Source: Nesterenkonia alkaliphila (lineage in GTDB: Bacteria; Actinomycetota; Actinomycetes; Actinomycetales; Micrococcaceae). Taken from it: 54,553 bases of DNA. The stretch is taken from the NCBI RefSeq assembly GCF_009758175.1, contig NZ_WRPM01000032.1, positions 1 through 54,553 of the forward strand, given 5' to 3'. Below are positions 8,644-16,830 of the stretch, piece by piece (within the stretch, counting starts at the first letter, position 1; each line of letters begins with the position of its first letter). The notes under the pieces were generated by a model. That model saw only the letters and a list, made by a program, of their open reading frames with translations, did not search any database and was not told the origin of the DNA. Made by a program: the position numbers and the translations under genes.

Positions 8644-9645
8644 GTGCCCTCTGACGCTGAAAGGCCCAAACGTGTCCTCTCCGGATCACAGTTGGCTGCC
8701 CACAGCCAGGAGCGCCGGGCCACCGACTGGTTGGCGCGTGTCTGGGAACGGCCGAATACTGGAGTGCTCATGCTGGCCCAGGGGAAGGCTCCGGTGACCA
8801 ACGTTGCCCAGCAATCAGAAGGAGAGATCGCCGACTATGAGCTTCACCTGCATTTCTCTGCTCCGCAGGGTGAGCTCCCGGGGCAGGCAGTGTATCTCGG
8901 GGAAGTGGTTGCCGAGGACACACTGGAGTCGGCTGAGGAACATCCCATCCGCCACGTAGTAGCGGTGCCCGCTACCACCCCACCGGCAGGGCCGCCAGGC
9001 GCCTTAGACCAGACGAGCCTGAGTTGGGAAGACCTGCGCCGCGTGGGCCACCAGCTGCCAGCTGTCGAGGCAAAACTGCTGACCCACGCCGCTGCTCTCA
9101 CCGGTTGGCACGCTTCGGCGGCGTTCTGTCCTGGCTGTGGCGGAGTCACTGAACCGCGCAGCTCAGGCTGGGCGCGCAGCTGCATGAACTGCGATGCTGA
9201 GCACTTCCCGCGCACCGACCCTGCGGTGATCACCGCGGTGACGGATGCGGACGACCGGCTACTGCTGGGTTCAGCAGTGCTATGGGACGTCCGCCGGTAC
9301 TCCACCTTCGCTGGTTTTGTGGAGGCCGGAGAATCCCTTGAGGATGCCGTGGTCCGCGAAGTGAAGGAAGAAGCCGGGGTTACGGTGGATCGGGTCGAGT
9401 ACGTCAGTTCCCAGGCCTGGCCATTCCCACGCTCGCTCATGATCGGCTTCTTTGGGCGCACCAGGGATGTTGAAGCTGCCGCCGATCTGGAGGAGATCCG
9501 TGAGGTCCGGTGGTTCACGCGCCAAGAACTTCACGACTGCGTATCCCGCGGCTCCATCACACTGCCCGCCAGGTCTTCTATTTCACGAGGTCTCATTGAG
9601 CGCTGGTACGGCGGACCCCTGGAGCGCCCGGGAGCACACCGCTGA
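8644..9645 (+). CDS. nudC: NAD(+) diphosphatase NudC (Nudix hydrolase)
   Basis: A 333-aa Nudix enzyme that cleaves NAD(H) to NMN(H) and AMP; NudC of other bacteria also removes NAD caps from RNA. A divergent N-terminal domain is followed by the zinc ribbon ('FCPGCGG' and 'RSCMNCDAEHFPR', about residues 160-190). The Nudix box runs from 'GFVEAGESLEDA' to 'REVKEEAGV' (about residues 222-244). After it comes 'SSQAWPFPRSLMIGF', the SQPWPFPxS motif that marks the NudC subfamily. The start is a GTG with a TACGGT box 6 nt upstream. It is divergent from the ABC-F gene across about 215 bp. Confidence 0.93.
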   Translation: MPSDAERPKRVLSGSQLAAHSQERRATDWLARVWERPNTGVLMLAQGKAPVTNVAQQSEGEIADYELHLHFSAPQGELPGQAVYLGEVVAEDTLESAEEHPIRHVVAVPATTPPAGPPGALDQTSLSWEDLRRVGHQLPAVEAKLLTHAAALTGWHASAAFCPGCGGVTEPRSSGWARSCMNCDAEHFPRTDPAVITAVTDADDRLLLGSAVLWDVRRYSTFAGFVEAGESLEDAVVREVKEEAGVTVDRVEYVSSQAWPFPRSLMIGFFGRTRDVEAAADLEEIREVRWFTRQELHDCVSRGSITLPARSSISRGLIERWYGGPLERPGAHR

Positions 9646-9720
9646 CAAACCTTGTCATGTGTGTGCGGACACGGGCAAGATCAATGAACTGACCCGACAG
9701 CTCAGGAGGATGAGTTCCCG

Positions 9721-10059
9721 ATGATTACCGTAACCACCCGCGAAGACTTGAAGGCCCCGGACAGCCAGACCGCCCTGTTCGAGGGGAAGTACCACTCCTC
9801 CGGCGTGACATTTTTCTGGGTGGACACCCCGCCGGGGACCGGACCGGAGGCTCATTGGCACCCCTACACAGAAACCTGGGCAGTGATCGAGGGTGAGGTA
9901 GAGGTGCTGGCGAACGGCGAGACAGTGCACGGCAGGACCGGGGACATCATCACGGTCACCGCCGAGACTGTTCACCAGTTCCGCAATATCGGCGCAGACT
10001 CACTGAAGATGATGTGCATCCACGCCTCACCGGAGCTGATCGAGCACGAGGTGGACTGA
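9721..10059 (+). CDS. cupin domain-containing protein
   Basis: A 112-aa single-domain cupin. Motif 1 is 'GPEAHWHPYTETWAVIEGEVEV' (about residues 41-62) with metal-ligand candidates His45, His47 and Glu51. Motif 2 is 'GDIITVTAETVHQFRNIG' (78-95) with His89. Such small cupins bind a metal and act as sensors or as isomerases/dioxygenases; the substrate is unknown. AGGAGG at 9704-9709 precedes the ATG at a long spacing of 11 nt. An earlier ATG at 9710 opens only four codons. Confidence 0.85.
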   Translation: MITVTTREDLKAPDSQTALFEGKYHSSGVTFFWVDTPPGTGPEAHWHPYTETWAVIEGEVEVLANGETVHGRTGDIITVTAETVHQFRNIGADSLKMMCIHASPELIEHEVD

Positions 10060-10091
10060 CGCTGAGCGTCTTAGAGGGCACACTTAGACGT

Positions 10092-10752
10092 ATGAATGAT
10101 GCTGAGGCAGCCACAACGCAGCGCTCAACCGTCAAGCAGTGGACCCAGGAACTGGCTGAGTCCAAAGGGTCCCCGGGGGGGAGGTGCCGCAGCCGGAGTG
10201 ATGCTCTCTATTGCAGCGGCGCTGACCTCAATGGTCGCTGGGTACACCGAACCCGAGCAGCACCAGCAGGAGCACCTGACTGCGGTGCACCGCCGGGCAC
10301 GTGGTCTGCGCGAGAAAGCCCTGACGCTGGCCGATGACGATGCCACAGCCTCCCAGGCGTTCGGAGCAGCGTTCCGCCGCAAGCCCGGACCAGATCGCGA
10401 GGACGCGATACACCGCGCCTCCATCCTGGCTGCTAAAGCCTCTGCCGTAGTCGGGGTGGAGGCTCTGGCTGCAATCGAGGACCTGGAGTGGCTTGTCCTC
10501 AACGGCAAGTCTGCACTGATCGCCGATGTTGTGGTCTCCCTCGGCGCACTCAGGGCAGCGATGACTGGCGCGCGGACCAACGTCAGCTACGATCTGGCCG
10601 CCCTCACCTGCGGTGACAGCACCCTCGACGACGTGGAACAAAACCATCCTGAGCTGTGGGACACCGTGAAACGGCTGAATGAGGGTTTGGAACACGTGGA
10701 CCAGATACTCGCCCGCATTGCTGACCGGGCCGTACCCACCGCCTCCCGATGA
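10092..10752 (+). pseudogene. cyclodeaminase/cyclohydrolase family protein (FTCD_C), frameshifted at a G7 run
   Basis: A member of the formiminotransferase-cyclodeaminase C-terminal/methenyl-THF cyclohydrolase family. The N-terminus reads from the ATG at 10092 ('WTQELAESKGSPGG') and the rest reads in another frame from about 10182 ('AAAGVMLSIAAALTSMVAGYT', then 'NGKSALIADVVVSLGALRAAMTGARTNV', the family's helical core). The two join at GGGGGGG (10175-10181). One G fewer gives the classic 'SPGGG' loop and a single frame of about 219 aa. This may be a homopolymer sequencing error, a real null allele or a slippage site. The stop overlaps the next gene (ATGA at 10749), so it opens the type III PKS operon. 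Confidence 0.78.
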
Positions 10753-11579
10753 GAAGAAGAAGATACAGGACGGCGCCCCACCCACCGTCCGGGGAGCGCA
10801 GACTGTCCCCGGAACCTGGGGCGGCCGATGGGCTCCGGATCCGAAGGCTCCGTGCCGGCGGCCACATTCTTCACGTGCGGGGTACCTTCTCTGCTCAGGG
10901 GCCGCCGATCGTGCTGGTCCACGGGATCGGAATGTCGGGGGAGTACTTCCTGCCCTATGCTGAGGCGCTCGCCGCCACTCATGACGTATACGCCCTTGAC
11001 CTTCCCGGTTACGGCAAGACACCCAAGCCGGACCGTGCGCTGACCGTTCCGGAACTGGGTGAGGTGGTTGCGGAGGCGATTGCTTCGCTGGGACTGGACA
11101 GCCCCGTCGTCGTGGGCCATTCCATGGGATGTCAGATCGTTGCCCAGACCGTCTCCCGGCACTCGGAACTCTGTGCCGGATACATCCTCATCGGCCCCAC
11201 TGTTGACCCGGCTGCCCGCAGTCTGCCCGCCCAAGCCTGGCGGCTGCTGCGGGACAGCATGCGCGAACCGCTCCTCAGCAATGCCGTGATCTTCCGCAAC
11301 TACCTGAGGATGGGCCCGCTGCGGTACCTGCGCACCAGCCAGTACATGCTCGCCGACCGCCTGGATGAGACGATTCAGACCTGTGCTGTTCCTGGACTGA
11401 TCATCCGCGGCGCACGCGATCCGATCGCCTCCCACGACTGGGTGCGCCAACTGAGCCGACTAGCCCCGGACGCCCGGGCCCTAGAAGTCCCAGATGGCCC
11501 CCACGCCCTGCAGCACAACAGACCGCAGGAACTTCTCGCCGCCTGCAGACCCTTTCTCAGAGCAGCTGGCGGCCGATGA
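10749..11579 (+). CDS. alpha/beta hydrolase
   Basis: A 276-aa alpha/beta-hydrolase-fold protein. 'IVLVHGIGMSGEYFLPYAEAL' gives the oxyanion-hole HG loop, 'VVVGHSMGCQIVAQ' the GxSxG nucleophile elbow (Ser about residue 128), 'IIRGARDPI' the acid (Asp), and 'DGPHALQHNRP' the catalytic His. The start ATG overlaps the stop of the cyclodeaminase-like gene (ATGA) and its own stop overlaps the next gene in the same way, so it is translationally coupled within the PKS operon. It may hydrolyse or release polyketide intermediates, or act on lipid; the substrate is not evident. Confidence 0.88.
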   Translation: MRRRRYRTAPHPPSGERRLSPEPGAADGLRIRRLRAGGHILHVRGTFSAQGPPIVLVHGIGMSGEYFLPYAEALAATHDVYALDLPGYGKTPKPDRALTVPELGEVVAEAIASLGLDSPVVVGHSMGCQIVAQTVSRHSELCAGYILIGPTVDPAARSLPAQAWRLLRDSMREPLLSNAVIFRNYLRMGPLRYLRTSQYMLADRLDETIQTCAVPGLIIRGARDPIASHDWVRQLSRLAPDARALEVPDGPHALQHNRPQELLAACRPFLRAAGGR

Positions 11580-12289
11580 GTCCAAGCCGCCTGCTTGAGG
11601 TGCTGACCCAGGCCAGCATCAATCTCAACGCCTGGGTACGGGACTACGCCTACGCGCTGAGCCGCCAGGCCAATGGACTGCTGCGCCGACCTGACCCCCT
11701 GGCCTACCGCCGGCACGGTACGGGCAGGCCCGCGGTCATACTGCTGCCTGGAATCTATGAAACCTGGGCATTCTTGCGCCCGGTGGCAGATGTGCTGCGC
11801 CAGCACGGCTATGACGTCCACCCCGTGGTCGATTTGGGATACAACGGCGGCACCATCGAGGACATGGCAGACCTGGTAGAGAGCTATCTAGAGCGCAACA
11901 CCATCTCAGACTGCGTATTAGTGGCTCACAGCAAGGGCGGACTCATCGGCAAGCTGCTGCTCGCCCGCCGCCACCGGGCCAGTGCCATCCGAGGCCTGGT
12001 GGCTATCAACACCCCGTTCGAAGGGTCCCCGCTGGCTCGCCTGCTGCCGCTGCCGGCGCTGCGCGTATTCCTCCCGCGATCCCCGGAACTGACTAACCTC
12101 CGCGCGAACCCGCGGCTCAATCGGCAGATCGTCTCGATCTACGGGCAATTTGACCCCCACATTCCGGGGGGAAGCCACCTGGAGGGTGCGCATAATGTGC
12201 AGCTGGATACCCGCGGGCATTTCCTTCCGCTCGGTGATGCCCAGGTCCACACCGCAGTTCTCGAGGGGATCCGACACCTAGTCCCGTGA
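11576..12289 (+). CDS. alpha/beta hydrolase, lipase/acyltransferase-like
   Basis: A 237-aa alpha/beta hydrolase closer to the triacylglycerol lipase/PGAP1-type group. It has 'VILLPGIYETWAFLRPVADVL' (oxyanion region), 'VLVAHSKGGLIGKLLL' (nucleophile elbow HSKGG) and 'GHFLPLGDAQVH' (catalytic His). A hydrophobic N-terminal stretch is lacking, so it is likely cytoplasmic or peripheral. The start overlaps the previous stop (ATGA at 11576). The type III PKS starts 12 bp downstream. Two hydrolases next to a PKS suggest acyl handling (thioester or lipid hydrolysis); this is inference. Confidence 0.85.
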   Translation: MSPSRLLEVLTQASINLNAWVRDYAYALSRQANGLLRRPDPLAYRRHGTGRPAVILLPGIYETWAFLRPVADVLRQHGYDVHPVVDLGYNGGTIEDMADLVESYLERNTISDCVLVAHSKGGLIGKLLLARRHRASAIRGLVAINTPFEGSPLARLLPLPALRVFLPRSPELTNLRANPRLNRQIVSIYGQFDPHIPGGSHLEGAHNVQLDTRGHFLPLGDAQVHTAVLEGIRHLVP

Positions 12290-12301
12290 TTAGCTGGAGG
12301 C

Positions 12302-13390
12302 ATGCCAACGCGCATCACCTCCATCGGCACCGCGGTACCCGAGACCTGTGTGAGCCAGCAGGAGCTCAGTGCCTTCTTCGCCGCGCAGCCCACAGCTGAC
12401 AGGCTCACCCGGCGACTCATCCCCGCCGCGTTCGACGCCGCGGGGATTGATCGAAGACACACAGTTCTGGAGGGTCTCAGCGGGGCCCCAGACAGTGCGT
12501 TCATCGCCGAGGACGGCACCCTGCAGACCCCCGGGACCGGTCTGCGCAATGATCTCTACAAACAGCAGGCCCCGCCTCTGGCGGCGGACGCTGCGCGCCG
12601 GGCGCTGACCGGGGGAAATATCCACCCGGATCAGGTCACTCACGTGGTCTCCGTTTCATGCACTGGCTTCTTTGCCCCCGGCATCGACTACCGCCTCATC
12701 CGGGACCTGGGGCTCTCCAGCACCGTGGAACGCAGCCACCTGGGGTTCATGGGATGCGCCGCCGCGCTTCCTGGACTCCGCCTGGCCGCACAGGTTACCG
12801 AGGCCCGCCCGGAGGCTGTTGTGCTGGTGGTGTGCGTAGAACTGTGCTCACTCCATATCCGCCACACCTCGGACCCCGAACAGATTGTGGCCGCCTCCGT
12901 CTTCGCCGATGGTGCTGCTGCCGCAGTGGTGACCGGTGGTGAGATTGGGAAGAACGGCGCAGGCCTGATCCTGGAGCGCTTCGCCACCGCACTCACAGAA
13001 GAGGGCGAGTCAGATATGGCCTGGACCATCGGAGACCATGGATTCCAGATGACTCTCTCCGCCGAAGTGCCCCGTATCATCGGACGCGAAATCCGCGCAG
13101 CAGTCAGCGGATTTCTGGCAGATACTCCGCCCCCGGACACCTGGGCGGTCCACCCCGGCGGGCGCAGCGTGCTGGACCGGGTGGAGACAGGCCTGAACCT
13201 GAGCTCCCAGGCCCTGACTGCCTCCAGGCAGGTGCTGCGGGACTACGGCAATATGTCCAGCGCGACCATACTGTTCATCCTTCAGCAGCTGATGGCGGAC
13301 CCAGAGGTGAGCGGCGGCATAGCGGCCCTGGCCTTCGGCCCGGGACTGACTGTCGAATCAGCACTGATGTACAAGGAACCGGTGACCTGA
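12302..13390 (+). CDS. type III polyketide synthase
   Basis: A 362-aa chalcone/stilbene-synthase-type PKS. It condenses an acyl-CoA starter with malonyl-type extenders in one homodimeric active site to give resorcinols, pyrones or phloroglucinols. The catalytic triad is visible: Cys120 in 'VSVSCTGFFAPG', His284 in 'WAVHPGG', and Asn317 in 'DYGNMSSAT'. 'GFMGCAAALPGLRLA' and the C-terminal 'AFGPGLTVESAL' are family signatures. GGAGG precedes the ATG at good spacing. Neighbouring methyltransferase and FAD-monooxygenase genes recall the Streptomyces srsABC alkylresorcinol/quinone operon, so a phenolic lipid or quinone is the best guess. Confidence 0.95.
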   Translation: MPTRITSIGTAVPETCVSQQELSAFFAAQPTADRLTRRLIPAAFDAAGIDRRHTVLEGLSGAPDSAFIAEDGTLQTPGTGLRNDLYKQQAPPLAADAARRALTGGNIHPDQVTHVVSVSCTGFFAPGIDYRLIRDLGLSSTVERSHLGFMGCAAALPGLRLAAQVTEARPEAVVLVVCVELCSLHIRHTSDPEQIVAASVFADGAAAAVVTGGEIGKNGAGLILERFATALTEEGESDMAWTIGDHGFQMTLSAEVPRIIGREIRAAVSGFLADTPPPDTWAVHPGGRSVLDRVETGLNLSSQALTASRQVLRDYGNMSSATILFILQQLMADPEVSGGIAALAFGPGLTVESALMYKEPVT

Positions 13391-13394
13391 GCAG

Positions 13395-14090
13395 ATGATG
13401 AACCTCTCAGTACGCGACCCGGATCTGCGCGAGCTCATGGACGATCCCAACTGTGACCCCCAACGCCTGCACGCCACCCTGCGGCGCTTCGGCGTGGTGA
13501 ACCGGCTGGTGTCCGGATGGGAGAAGGTCTACCGCACCCGACTGCGGCCCATGCTGGCAGATCTAGACCGGCCGGCGCGAGTGCTGGATCTGGGGTCCGG
13601 TGGCGGTGACGTGCTGGTCCGCCTGGCGCGCCTGGCCTCCCGCGACGGTTTAGAGGTCACGTGGACCGGCGTCGACCCCGACCCGCGCGCCCATCATGCC
13701 GCACGGCAGCGGCAAGCACCCGGCATCACCTTTATGTGCTGTGCGGCAGAGGATCTGATAGCGCAGGGCAACAGCTTCGATCTGGTGCTGTCCAACCACG
13801 TGCTGCACCACTTGACCGCTGATGAGCTCTCAGCCTTCACAGCCGCTTCCCGACAGCTGGCCACAGTGCGGGCCCTGCACAGTGATATCGCGCGCAGCCG
13901 GCTGGCCTACCGGCTCTTCTCCCTGGGTGTGGCGCCGCTGAGTCCCGGGACGTTCCTGCGCACCGATGGGCTGCGCTCGATCCGCCGCAGCTACCGGCAG
14001 GACGAGCTCTCCGCTGCCCTGGGCCCCCAGTGGCAGGTCAGCTCACCGGTGCCCTTCCGACTCATCGCCGAGGCGCCCGGCTGTGCCTGA
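13395..14090 (+). CDS. class I SAM-dependent methyltransferase of the PKS operon
   Basis: A 231-aa class I methyltransferase. Motif I is 'VLDLGSGGGDVLVRLA' (about residues 63-78), followed by 'GVDPDP' (acidic residue binding SAM) and 'FDLVLSNHVLHHL' (motif IV). The sequence resembles methyltransferases that sit beside type III PKSs in actinobacteria. It starts 5 bp after the PKS stop (two consecutive ATGs, so the first residue is uncertain by one) and overlaps the monooxygenase start by 8 nt. It probably O- or C-methylates the polyketide ring, as inferred from context. Confidence 0.9.
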   Translation: MMNLSVRDPDLRELMDDPNCDPQRLHATLRRFGVVNRLVSGWEKVYRTRLRPMLADLDRPARVLDLGSGGGDVLVRLARLASRDGLEVTWTGVDPDPRAHHAARQRQAPGITFMCCAAEDLIAQGNSFDLVLSNHVLHHLTADELSAFTAASRQLATVRALHSDIARSRLAYRLFSLGVAPLSPGTFLRTDGLRSIRRSYRQDELSAALGPQWQVSSPVPFRLIAEAPGCA

Positions 14091-15195
14091 GGTGACCGTG
14101 ATTGGAGCCGGCCCAGTCGGTCTGCTGCTCGCCGCGCAGCTGCACCGCCGCGGAGTCGCAGTGGAGCTGCTGGAACAGCGGGAGCAGGCAGGTCCGGGCA
14201 GCCGCGCCATCGGCGTGCACCCACCGGTGCTCGCCGCCCTAGAGGACGCAGGCCTGACCGCGGAGCTGCTGGAGCATGCGCTGCGGGTGGAGCGCGGCGA
14301 AGCGCGCTCGCAGGGTCGGCTTCTGGGCACGGTGCGCTTCGACCAGCTCCACACCCGATTCCCCTTCGTCGCCACACTCCCGCAGCCGGCCACGGAGGCG
14401 ATTCTGGCACGGGCTGCGCCGGCGCCGAGCAGGGGAGTAGGCGTGCACGCCATACACCTCACCAGCAGTGAGGTCCGGCTTGAGACCTGCTCGGGCCAGC
14501 GGCGATCACCTCTGGTGGTGCTGGCCGGCGGAGCGCGCTCCCGCCACCTGGTATACCGCAGCCCCGAGGGAAGGAACTACCCGGACCGCTACCTGATGTC
14601 CGACGCGCCAGTTCCTGAGTCCGCCGCCAGTCGCACAGCCGTAGTGCATCTGGACTCCACCGGCGTGCTGGAGTCCTTTCCGCTCCCGGGGAACCAGCGG
14701 CGGTTTGTCACCTGGGATGCTCCAGGGGCCTCCCCGGATCCCGAGCACAGGCGTATCCGGATGGGGCAGGCATTGAAGGGCCGCGCTGAGGCGACAATCG
14801 GTGAGGTGACTGGATTCGGAGTACGCCGCTACGTAGCACCCCGCCTGCGCAATGATCGAGTCTTCGTGATCGGTGATGCCGCCCATGAGGTCAGCCCCAT
14901 CGGCGGTCAGGGTCTTAATCTGGGGCTCCTGGACGCAGTGACCTTAGCACCCCTGCTGGCGGCCTGGGTGCGGACCGGGGAGTCCCCCGAGGCGGATCTG
15001 AGGCAGTGGGAGCGCAGGCGGATCCATTCCGCCAGCCGGGCTGCGGCCCTGGCCGAGCTGAACACACGCCTGGGCCGGCCCGCAGGCGCCGCGGCACACG
15101 CTGCCCGCCGTCAAGGGGTGCGTATGATGCTGGGACCAGGCAGTGGGCGGTTCTTTGCCCACGCATACGCCATGGGCCTAGACCTGCACGCGTGA
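14083..15195 (+). CDS. FAD-dependent monooxygenase (UbiH/PHBH-like) of the PKS operon
   Basis: A 370-aa flavoprotein hydroxylase. The start is taken as GTG 14083, which overlaps the methyltransferase stop and places the dinucleotide motif 'VIGAGPVGLLLAAQL' (GxGxxG) at residues 5-19. An 'ELLEQREQAGPGSRAIG' region follows. The second FAD motif is 'VFVIGDAAHEVSPIGGQGLNLGLLDA' (GD motif, about residues 260-285). The family uses NAD(P)H and O2 to hydroxylate phenols. Next to the type III PKS and methyltransferase, ring hydroxylation toward a hydroquinone or quinone is likely. Confidence 0.92.
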   Translation: MPEVTVIGAGPVGLLLAAQLHRRGVAVELLEQREQAGPGSRAIGVHPPVLAALEDAGLTAELLEHALRVERGEARSQGRLLGTVRFDQLHTRFPFVATLPQPATEAILARAAPAPSRGVGVHAIHLTSSEVRLETCSGQRRSPLVVLAGGARSRHLVYRSPEGRNYPDRYLMSDAPVPESAASRTAVVHLDSTGVLESFPLPGNQRRFVTWDAPGASPDPEHRRIRMGQALKGRAEATIGEVTGFGVRRYVAPRLRNDRVFVIGDAAHEVSPIGGQGLNLGLLDAVTLAPLLAAWVRTGESPEADLRQWERRRIHSASRAAALAELNTRLGRPAGAAAHAARRQGVRMMLGPGSGRFFAHAYAMGLDLHA

Positions 15196-15217
15196 CGCCG
15201 AGCAGACCGGTGACCAG

Positions 15218-16093
15218 CTATCCGGCCAGAGAGCCGCCTGCGGCCACCAACTGCGCGGTGAGCAGCATTGCGGCGAGCATGACCAGCCGGAAAAGCGCAC
15301 GCCCGGACCTCCCGGCGCGGTTGAGGATCAGAGTCGCAAGGGCCACGCCGACCACAGCTGCGAAGAAGACCCAGGAGACGCTGGGGACCTCCAAGACACG
15401 TCCGTTCAGCGGCCCAACTGTGACGGCTGCGGCACCCAGCAGCACGGCAACCGAGGCGACAGCTGCTGAGACTCTGCCGCCGAGTCGGTGCGGAAGTCCC
15501 CGCACTCCGGTGCGGGCGTCGTCGTCGAGGTCCGGCAGCACATTGGTCAGGTGCAGGGCGATGCCCAGAATGCCGCCGGCGAAGCACGCCCAGGGTGCTG
15601 CCAGCTGCGGCTGGGGTGCCGAGAGTGTGGCTAACGAGGGGAAGAGCCCGAAGGTGATGATGTAGGGCAGCACAGACAGTGCTGTGGATTTGAGACCGGC
15701 GTTGTAGGACCACGCCGAGACCAGCACCACCGCGTGGGCACCCAGCAGCCCCGGGCCCATGGGTGCCGAAAGGATCAGCGCCGCTGCCAAGCAGCTCACA
15801 GCTGCGATCCACGCTGTGCGGACCCTGAGCTCACCGCAGGCAATCGGCTTGTCCTGCCGGCCCACCGCACGGTCCCGCTCGGCGTCAATCGCATCATTGG
15901 AGATGCCGACGGAGAGCTGCCCTGCGAACACGGCGGCCGCAAGCAGCGCGATCCGCCAAGGGCTCAGCCCCACTCCGAAGCCCAGCGCGGCAGCAAGCAC
16001 AGTGACGACTGCTGTGGGCCCGGGGTGAGCGGACCTCCACAGGCTCAGTAGCGTCTTGACCTGCGCAGCCCTCATGACATCTAAGTCTCTCAC
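15218..16093 (-). CDS. UbiA family prenyltransferase
   Basis: A 291-aa polytopic membrane protein of the UbiA superfamily, which transfers a polyprenyl group to an aromatic acceptor. The first Asp-rich motif is 'NDAIDAERD' (66-74, NDxxDxxxD). The second is 'LPDLDDDARTG' (about 190). About eight hydrophobic helices are visible. The start is uncertain: GTG 16093 lies 1 nt after the upstream stop, and an ATG lies at 16075. It converges on the PKS operon with a 22-bp gap, so prenylation of the polyketide phenol is an attractive inference. Menaquinone-type or other UbiA roles remain possible. Confidence 0.9.
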   Translation of the reverse strand: MRDLDVMRAAQVKTLLSLWRSAHPGPTAVVTVLAAALGFGVGLSPWRIALLAAAVFAGQLSVGISNDAIDAERDRAVGRQDKPIACGELRVRTAWIAAVSCLAAALILSAPMGPGLLGAHAVVLVSAWSYNAGLKSTALSVLPYIITFGLFPSLATLSAPQPQLAAPWACFAGGILGIALHLTNVLPDLDDDARTGVRGLPHRLGGRVSAAVASVAVLLGAAAVTVGPLNGRVLEVPSVSWVFFAAVVGVALATLILNRAGRSGRALFRLVMLAAMLLTAQLVAAGGSLAG

Positions 16094-16094
16094 C

Positions 16095-16745
16095 CTAGGG
16101 CTGGGCGGCAGATGTCACCTCAACGGGGGTCCGCTGCGAGGCCATTGCCCACAGTAGGCAGGCGACACCGAGCAGCAGCCCATGAACAATCCGCGCGCCG
16201 CCGGCAGCGAAGAACTGCGGCAGATAGAGGGCGATCAGCACGGCAAGTGGAATACCGGACCACCGCAGGTGCCCGGCTCGCCAGGTGTCCACGGCTACGA
16301 GGATCGCTCCGATTGCAGCCACGATGAGCCCCAGTCCGAAAAGCACTACTGCCACGGGTTCTCCTCGAATCACAGCTTCGAACTCCATCAGCGAGAGGTC
16401 TTCCCGCCGGAGGGCGGCGCGGCCCAGCACATGCAGAGCGAAGGTCTCAGCCCCGTAGTAGGGCAGCAGTGCGGCGACCCCCAGGACTAACAGCGCCTTG
16501 GTTCTGATTGCCAGTCCAGCTGACACTACTGCTGCCGTGGCCAGAAGTGCCCATCCCACCATGCCGCTGAGATGGGAGAACACCCAGAGCGAATCGGCAA
16601 AGGCGGCGGCCTGAGCCTCGGGACTGCCGGCCTTATCTCCCCAGGGGCGCAGCAGCGGAAAAGCGGCGAACGCAGCGCCGCTGAGTCCCATCAGGGTGAA
16701 GGTGAGGGGACTGACTCGCCGTTGGGAGTGAGAATCGCGGGCCAT
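16095..16745 (-). CDS. polytopic membrane protein of the UbiA operon
   Basis: A 216-aa protein with about six hydrophobic segments ('FTLMGLSGAAFAAF', 'GMVGWALLATAAVVSAGLA', 'ALLVLGVAALLPYYGAE', 'VAVVLFGLGLIVAAIGAILVAV', 'WSGIPLAVLIALYLPQFF', 'GLLLGVACLLWAMA'). I do not recognise a named family. The start ATG 16745 has AAGGAGAG at good spacing. A TAGACT -10 box and two TetR-type operators lie upstream. It is transcribed into ubiA with almost no gap, suggesting a role linked to prenylation, or transport or resistance for the product. Confidence 0.8.
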   Translation of the reverse strand: MARDSHSQRRVSPLTFTLMGLSGAAFAAFPLLRPWGDKAGSPEAQAAAFADSLWVFSHLSGMVGWALLATAAVVSAGLAIRTKALLVLGVAALLPYYGAETFALHVLGRAALRREDLSLMEFEAVIRGEPVAVVLFGLGLIVAAIGAILVAVDTWRAGHLRWSGIPLAVLIALYLPQFFAAGGARIVHGLLLGVACLLWAMASQRTPVEVTSAAQP

Positions 16746-16761
16746 CTGGCTCTCCTTTTCA

Positions 16762-16776
16762 GTGAACGATGTTCTC
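16762..16776. promoter_or_regulatory. TetR operator O2 (imperfect)
   Basis: GTGAACGATGTTCTC is an imperfect copy of the palindrome at 16799. It lies between the minus-strand -10 box (16785-16790) and the start codon at 16745, near the predicted transcription start, where a repressor would block the membrane-protein/ubiA operon. Confidence 0.65.
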
Positions 16777-16784
16777 TCAAGGGG

Positions 16785-16790
16785 AGTCTA
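16785..16790 (-). promoter_or_regulatory. -10 box TAGACT for the membrane protein-ubiA operon
   Basis: TAGACT on the minus strand lies 39 nt before the ATG at 16745. Operator O1 (16799-16813) covers the matching -35 region and O2 lies just downstream of the predicted start site. Confidence 0.5.
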
Positions 16791-16798
16791 ACACGTAG

Positions 16799-16813
16799 GT
16801 GAACAGTGTTCAC
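16799..16813. promoter_or_regulatory. TetR operator O1 (perfect 7+1+7 palindrome)
   Basis: GTGAACAGTGTTCAC is a perfect inverted repeat around a central G. It lies between the divergent tetR and membrane-protein genes, directly upstream of the tetR -10 box and over the -35 area of the opposite promoter. One bound repressor could therefore silence both directions. The half-site GTGAAC is typical of TetR operators. Confidence 0.8.
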
Positions 16814-16818
16814 TGAAC

Positions 16819-16824
16819 TACTAT
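16819..16824 (+). promoter_or_regulatory. -10 box TACTAT of a probably leaderless tetR transcript
   Basis: TACTAT ends 6 nt before the ATG at 16831. The GGAGG in between is only 1 nt from the ATG, too close to act as a ribosome-binding site, so leaderless initiation fits better. Confidence 0.55.
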
Positions 16825-16830
16825 GGAGGT

